Assembly: GCF_011008845.1 (NCBI RefSeq)
Contig: NZ_JAAIWM010000001.1
Coordinates: 372,001-436,000 of the forward strand
Direction: 5' to 3'
DNA from: Bacillus mesophilus
GTDB lineage: Bacteria > Bacillota > Bacilli > Bacillales > SA4
DNA: 64,000 nucleotides
Positions within the stretch are counted from its first letter, which is position 1; the number at the start of each line of letters is the position of its first letter. The notes under the pieces are model-generated. The model was given only the letters and a program-made list of their open reading frames with translations, had not been told where the DNA came from and did not search any database. Positions 60,188 through 64,000 of the stretch are shown here, in pieces. The position numbers and the translations under genes were made by a program.

Positions 60188-60410
60188 TATAATGTCGTCT
60201 AATTATATCATGAAATAATTAAATTTCATGTCCAAGTTATGGAAGGCTCTGGTGTAATGAACAACAGATAAGTTTATAATACATTTTGTTTTTGAATTGG
60301 ATCGTTGCATTGCGCTCCAAACACTCTATATTGTTACTAAAGGAGTTTTATAAAAGGGACACTTGAATCTTCTTTTCTAAAAATTGGTTTCATTCCAGAG
60401 TAACATCTAC

Positions 60411-60441
60411 AAAAAAATCCTCTCAGTATGTCGAGAGGATT
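60411..60441 (-). terminator. Terminator of YkoX-like DedA gene
   Basis: AATCCTCTC pairs with GAGAGGATT (8-nt loop), followed on the minus strand by T7. Confidence 0.9.
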
Positions 60442-60447
60442 AATAAT

Positions 60448-61053
60448 TTATTTTGTAGTACGTTTGAAGATAACAGCTCTTTTATTCCACATGACATATA
60501 GGACAATTAGTACGACTAAAATAATTGCTGTCGGCAGTAGGTATTGATCTGCAAGTCCACCTACGTCCTTCCAGCGTGGTCCTAACTGTACTCCTAAATA
60601 AACATATAAAGCTGTAATTGGAAACATGGCTATGAACGTATAAATACTGAACACCCAAACATTCATTTTGGCCATTCCACATGGAATTGATATTAGTGTT
60701 CGCACACCTGGAACAAAACGACCTGTAAAGGCAACAATTGCTCCATATTTCATAAAAAACGCATCTGCTTTATTAATTTGTGCTTCTTTGATAAACATGT
60801 ATTTACCATACTTCACTAGGAACGGTCTACCACCATATCTTCCTAATGCATATAACGTCAATGGACCAAATGTCCCACCAATGGTTCCTGCTAACACAAC
60901 CAACCAGTACGACATATCGCCTTCAAACACCCAATATCCCGCTAGCGGCAATACAATCTCAGCCGGTACAAATTCAAAGGTTAAGGCAATCATGATTCCT
61001 AAATATCCAAACTGTTTAAGAAACTCTACAAACGATATAATCCACTCTTCCAT
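60448..61053 (-). CDS. ykoX: DedA-family membrane protein (YkoX-like)
   Basis: 201 aa from the ATG at 61053 behind AGAGGAA. DedA fold with F-V-P-A-E-I-V-L-P-L-A-G near 25-36, G-R-Y-G-G-R-P-F near 70 and the loop F-T-G-R-F-V-P-G-V-R-T near 107-117 with the functional Arg. Probably transports or flips undecaprenyl phosphate or phospholipid. Its place next to ku (ykoV) matches B. subtilis ykoX. The C-terminus has a terminal helix and basic tail. Confidence 0.88.
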   Translation of the reverse strand: MEEWIISFVEFLKQFGYLGIMIALTFEFVPAEIVLPLAGYWVFEGDMSYWLVVLAGTIGGTFGPLTLYALGRYGGRPFLVKYGKYMFIKEAQINKADAFFMKYGAIVAFTGRFVPGVRTLISIPCGMAKMNVWVFSIYTFIAMFPITALYVYLGVQLGPRWKDVGGLADQYLLPTAIILVVLIVLYVMWNKRAVIFKRTTK

Positions 61054-61217
61054 TGAATGCTTCCTCTCATGTATCAAAGCTTTTTAAATAGGACATACAA
61101 TCGTTATTTTAAAGGTATGAAACCATTAGGTCAATATAGATTGGAAATCTTTCTAACGAGTGAAAGCAGTTCAAAAGGACATCATATGAAAAACACCTGT
61201 TTAAGGGAGTGAATTTA

Positions 61218-62120
61218 ATGCATACAATGTGGAAAGGCTCCATTAGCTTCGGGCTTGTAAATATACCAATTAAGCTGTTTTCAGCTACTGAAGATAAGGA
61301 CATAAAGTTACGTACACTTCACAAGGAATGCCATACGCCGATCAAATACGAGAAGGTTTGTCCAAATTGTGAAAAAGAAGTTGGGACAGATGATTTAGTT
61401 AAAGGCTATGAATACGTTAAGGGTAAATTTGTAATGATTACAGACGAAGAACTTGCCAGCCTTAAAGAAGAACATGAAGAAAAAAGTGTAGAAATTATAG
61501 ACTTCGTTAGCCTAGAAGAAATTGACCCTATATACTTTAGTCGATCCTATTATATGGGTCCAGGTGAGAATGGAAATAAGGCATACGCTCTGTTGCGGGA
61601 GGCACTTCAAAAATCCGGTAAGATTGGAATAGCAGAAATTACGATTCGCTCCAAACAACAAATGGCCGTTGTGAGAGTATATCGAAACACCCTCGTCATG
61701 GAGACCATTCATTATCCAGATGAGGTAAGAAATGTGGAAGAAGTCCCAAGTGTTCCAGAAAACGTTGATATCAATCCGAAAGAGCTTGATACGGCTATTA
61801 TGCTAATTGACCAATTAACAACGGAATTCCAACCAGAAAAGTACAAGGATGATTTCCGTGAAGCTGTCCATGGTCTTATTCAGGAAAAAATCAATAGTAA
61901 TGAAGGTACAACAGCTAAAGAAGCACCTCGTACAAATGTAGTTGATTTAATGAGTGCCTTACAAGCAAGTATCGAGCGTACAAAGAATAAGTCGCCTGCT
62001 GCACCGAAGCCAAAGGCTGCTCCAAAAAAAGCTGTAGCTGAGGAAAAAACCGGCACAGAAGCTACTTCAGCCTCACCTGTTGAAAAGAAGAAAACGAGAA
62101 CAACTAGGAAAAAAGCCTAA
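61218..62120 (+). CDS. ku: DNA end-binding protein Ku
   Basis: 300 aa from the ATG at 61218 behind AAGGGAGTG. The Ku core (about 1-250) begins M-W-K-G-S-I-S-F-G-L-V-N-I-P and includes C-P-N-C near 48-51 and Y-Y-M-G-P-G-E-N near 106. A C-terminal Lys/Ala/Pro-rich tail (about 250-300) is typical and helps DNA threading and LigD recruitment. Ku homodimers ring double-strand ends and bring LigD; in B. subtilis this acts in the germinating spore. It ends at a shared terminator with a convergent HAD gene. Confidence 0.95.
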   Translation: MHTMWKGSISFGLVNIPIKLFSATEDKDIKLRTLHKECHTPIKYEKVCPNCEKEVGTDDLVKGYEYVKGKFVMITDEELASLKEEHEEKSVEIIDFVSLEEIDPIYFSRSYYMGPGENGNKAYALLREALQKSGKIGIAEITIRSKQQMAVVRVYRNTLVMETIHYPDEVRNVEEVPSVPENVDINPKELDTAIMLIDQLTTEFQPEKYKDDFREAVHGLIQEKINSNEGTTAKEAPRTNVVDLMSALQASIERTKNKSPAAPKPKAAPKKAVAEEKTGTEATSASPVEKKKTRTTRKKA

Positions 62121-62158
62121 GAGAAGGAGTGAGTAAATCTCACTCCTTTTCTGTAATC
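62118..62158. terminator. Bidirectional terminator between ku and the HAD gene
   Basis: AGAAGGAGTGAG pairs with CTCACTCCTTTTCT around TAAAT; it overlaps both stop regions. Confidence 0.8.
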
Positions 62159-62664
62159 CATACTGCCGCATCATATAAGTCCTCAAACCGTTGGTCAGCT
62201 AAATCAGTGTTTTCATCTCCAACCAAAATGGTTCTTGCGCCAGCGGCTTTACCTGCCATGATGTCAACATCACGGTCACCAATCATATAACTTGATTTTA
62301 AATCGATTTCATATTTTTTTGCTAAGTCTGTAATCATTTTGGAGCCTGGTTTTCTACACTCACAGCCTTCGTTTGGTTTATGAGCACAATATACAACCTC
62401 AATAACAGTTGCACCAAACGCTTGTAAATCTTCTACTAATTTTTTATGAATGGCCTTTAATGCCTTTTCTGTCATAAAGCCTAGCCCTACTCCACCTTGA
62501 TTGGTGACGACAAAAACTGGATAACCAGCATCATTCAATTTTTTGATTGCTTCTCCTACTTTAGGCAATAAATAAAGATCACTGGGTTTATTTACAAATT
62601 TCACTCTTTTAGATAAAACCTCGTTTATAACTCCATCGCGGTCAAGAAAAATACCACTTTTCAA
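62140..62664 (-). CDS. HAD-IIIA phosphatase, GmhB-like
   Basis: 174 aa with TTG start six bases after AGGAGGG. HAD motif I F-L-D-R-D-G-V-I-N (nucleophile and acid Asp) near 5-13, motif II V-T-N-Q-G-G near 53, a zinc loop C-A-H-K-P-N-E-G-C-E-C-R-K-P near 92-105, and motif IV I-G-D-R-D-V-D near 127. This is the D-glycero-D-manno-heptose-1,7-bisphosphate phosphatase/histidinol phosphatase group. No heptose genes are nearby, so the substrate is open. Confidence 0.87.
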   Translation of the reverse strand: MKSGIFLDRDGVINEVLSKRVKFVNKPSDLYLLPKVGEAIKKLNDAGYPVFVVTNQGGVGLGFMTEKALKAIHKKLVEDLQAFGATVIEVVYCAHKPNEGCECRKPGSKMITDLAKKYEIDLKSSYMIGDRDVDIMAGKAAGARTILVGDENTDLADQRFEDLYDAAVWITEKE

Positions 62665-62768
62665 TAAAAATCCCTCCTATCTGTTCGTAATAGACTCACG
62701 TAAATTATTGCATAAAAAAGGTGAAAACAAAAAAAGGTAAGGAAAACGAAACTTGAGAGGAAGCCACT

Positions 62769-64000
62769 ATGAACAAGATCCCAAAACCTATGTTGCCCAC
62801 ATTAACGACAGAATTCCCAAAAGGTAATGAATGGGCATATGAAATAAAATATGATGGATTTAGAGCGATGTTTTATATAGATGAGCATAATTTCCATCTG
62901 ATCAGTAGAAATGGACTGTCTTTAACAGAGCAATTTCCAGAAGCAGAAGAAGCTGCTGTTTTCGCAAGGGATATTTGGAAGAATGAGCTCCCTATCCTTT
63001 TTGATGGTGAACTTTGTATTTTAGAGTCGTCCCATAAAGCCAATTTTGAAGACATTCAACTAAGAGGTAGACTTAAAACGAAGGATAAAATTATAGCTCA
63101 GATGAATAGGAAAAAAGCACATTATTGTGTGTTTGATTTACTCATCTTAAAAAACAAACAGATTAGTCAGTTACCCTATCAAGAAAGAAAGAATGAACTT
63201 CGAAGACTGTTTGAGGACGGTGAATTACCTACTGAGGTACAGCCGCATTCTTCTGTTTTTTTTCAATATATAAAGGAATATACAGATAAAGAAGAAGTAT
63301 GGAAATTAGCTGAACGTTTTGATGCAGAAGGTGTAATTGTAAAGCTGGTAACTAGTAAGTGGGAGGAAGGAAAACGAACCACTCAGTGGTATAAGATTAA
63401 AAATTGGAAGGAAGGTTCCTTTTTTGTTTTAGCTTATGAAAAGAAGAATGGCTTCTTTCATTTAGGAATCTTGCGGAATCAGGAGGTCTTTTCTGCTGGT
63501 TTAGTGTCTCATGGCTTTTCATCAGAAGAACGTGATGCACTTATACAGGTGATCAAAGCAAATAAAAAAAGTGAAAACCAAGATATTATATTTGTAGAAC
63601 CTAGTATATGTATGGATATTCTTTTTCTTGAGCTTTACAAGGATCAGGTGAGACAGCCTTCGTTTAAACAGTTTCGATTTGATTTGAAATGGGAGGATTG
63701 TACTTGGGAGAAGCTTCAGCAAAGCATCCATCCTATTCCGGAAGAAATTACAATTACTCATCCGGACAAACCCTTATGGCCTAAAAAGAACATCGACAAA
63801 CAAACGTATATCATATACTTACGTAGCATCGCACCCTACCTTTTGCCGTTTCTTGAAAATCGGCTATTAACGGTCATTCGATATCCACATGGAATGCTAG
63901 GTGATCCCTTTTATCAAAAAAATTGTCCTGATTATGCACCTGAATTTATTCAAACATCAAGATCAGAAGGAATTAATTATATTGTTTGCAATAATATCGA
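62769..64000 (+). CDS. ligD: ATP-dependent DNA ligase LigD, truncated by window end
   Basis: 410 codons are present; the frame runs off the right edge without a stop. GAGAGGA precedes the ATG. The ligase domain (about 1-300) starts with P-M-L-P-T-L and has the adenylated Lys in E-I-K-Y-D-G-F-R near 26-33, L-F-D-G-E-L near 77 and E-G-V-I-V-K near 190. From about residue 335 (T-H-P-D-K-P-L-W-P) the polymerase/primase domain begins. B. subtilis LigD (YkoU) has this ligase-then-polymerase order, about 611 aa. It joins ends held by Ku. Confidence 0.94.
   Translation, partial: MNKIPKPMLPTLTTEFPKGNEWAYEIKYDGFRAMFYIDEHNFHLISRNGLSLTEQFPEAEEAAVFARDIWKNELPILFDGELCILESSHKANFEDIQLRGRLKTKDKIIAQMNRKKAHYCVFDLLILKNKQISQLPYQERKNELRRLFEDGELPTEVQPHSSVFFQYIKEYTDKEEVWKLAERFDAEGVIVKLVTSKWEEGKRTTQWYKIKNWKEGSFFVLAYEKKNGFFHLGILRNQEVFSAGLVSHGFSSEERDALIQVIKANKKSENQDIIFVEPSICMDILFLELYKDQVRQPSFKQFRFDLKWEDCTWEKLQQSIHPIPEEITITHPDKPLWPKKNIDKQTYIIYLRSIAPYLLPFLENRLLTVIRYPHGMLGDPFYQKNCPDYAPEFIQTSRSEGINYIVCNNI

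Overview
The window is 64 kb of chromosome from a low-GC, endospore-forming Bacillaceae bacterium. Evidence: two alpha/beta-type small acid-soluble spore protein genes, a Spo0E-like phosphatase, a SleB-type wall hydrolase, a sporulation-type PAS histidine kinase, SigI/RsgI, AGGAGG-type ribosome sites with frequent TTG and GTG starts, and interspersed hairpin repeats typical of Bacillaceae. From memory, gene content and order match, in inverted orientation, the Bacillus subtilis region from ykoU/ykoV (ligD/ku) through sigI-rsgI, sspD, ktrD, kinE, ogt, mtnA-mtnK, mtnU, mtnE, mtnWXBD, ykvA, spo0E-like, mhqR, motBA, clpE, queCDEF, ykvS, ykvT and ykwC. I see no prophage, transposase, CRISPR array, rRNA or tRNA. 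The exact species cannot be named from this window.

Layout. 1-8 kb: a YkwC-type dehydrogenase, a lipoprotein, an alpha/beta hydrolase and a complete TAXI-type TRAP uptake system (binding protein, DUF1850 protein, fused permease), then a DUF523/DUF1722 protein. 8-19 kb: a GNAT enzyme, an EAL protein, a two-domain YtkA-like lipoprotein, a YiiX-like cysteine hydrolase, MgtE, a YkvT-like wall hydrolase, a secreted subtilase, a SASP gene and a striking non-coding tandem array. 19-25 kb: ykvS, the queuosine-precursor operon queCDEF behind a preQ1-I riboswitch, phoU and an ABC-F gene. 25-38 kb: clpE behind CtsR boxes, an HD-GYP protein, an oligopeptidase, motAB, mhqR with its operator, an APH-fold kinase, a PhzF-like enzyme, a Spo0E-like gene, ykvA and a divergent polysaccharide deacetylase. 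38-47 kb: a nearly complete methionine salvage pathway under two SAM-I riboswitches. 47-64 kb: a CheX-like protein, DedA proteins, ogt with a four-PAS kinase, a B12-type radical SAM enzyme, small hydrophilic proteins, an MFS pump, a KtrD-like potassium channel, a second SASP, ferritin, sigI-rsgI, ku, a HAD phosphatase and the first two thirds of ligD.

How the genes work together. MtnK, MtnA, MtnB, MtnW, MtnX, MtnD, MtnE and MtnU together return methylthioribose to methionine. QueD, QueE, QueC and QueF convert 7,8-dihydroneopterin triphosphate to preQ1. Ku and LigD form the two-component end-joining system used in spores. MotA and MotB form the flagellar stator, and the EAL, HD-GYP and CheX proteins fit motility signalling.

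The least explained DNA is non-coding. It comprises (i) a seven-copy array of 50-55 bp units, each with a variable (AC)n tract and a stem-loop, after the first SASP gene and ending at a strong terminator; (ii) two intergenic arrays of a degenerate TATCGGCG-type motif spaced at about 10 or 21 bp; and (iii) an S-box leader of mtnKA carrying about 80 extra nucleotides in three hairpins. These are the best candidates for undescribed biology here.
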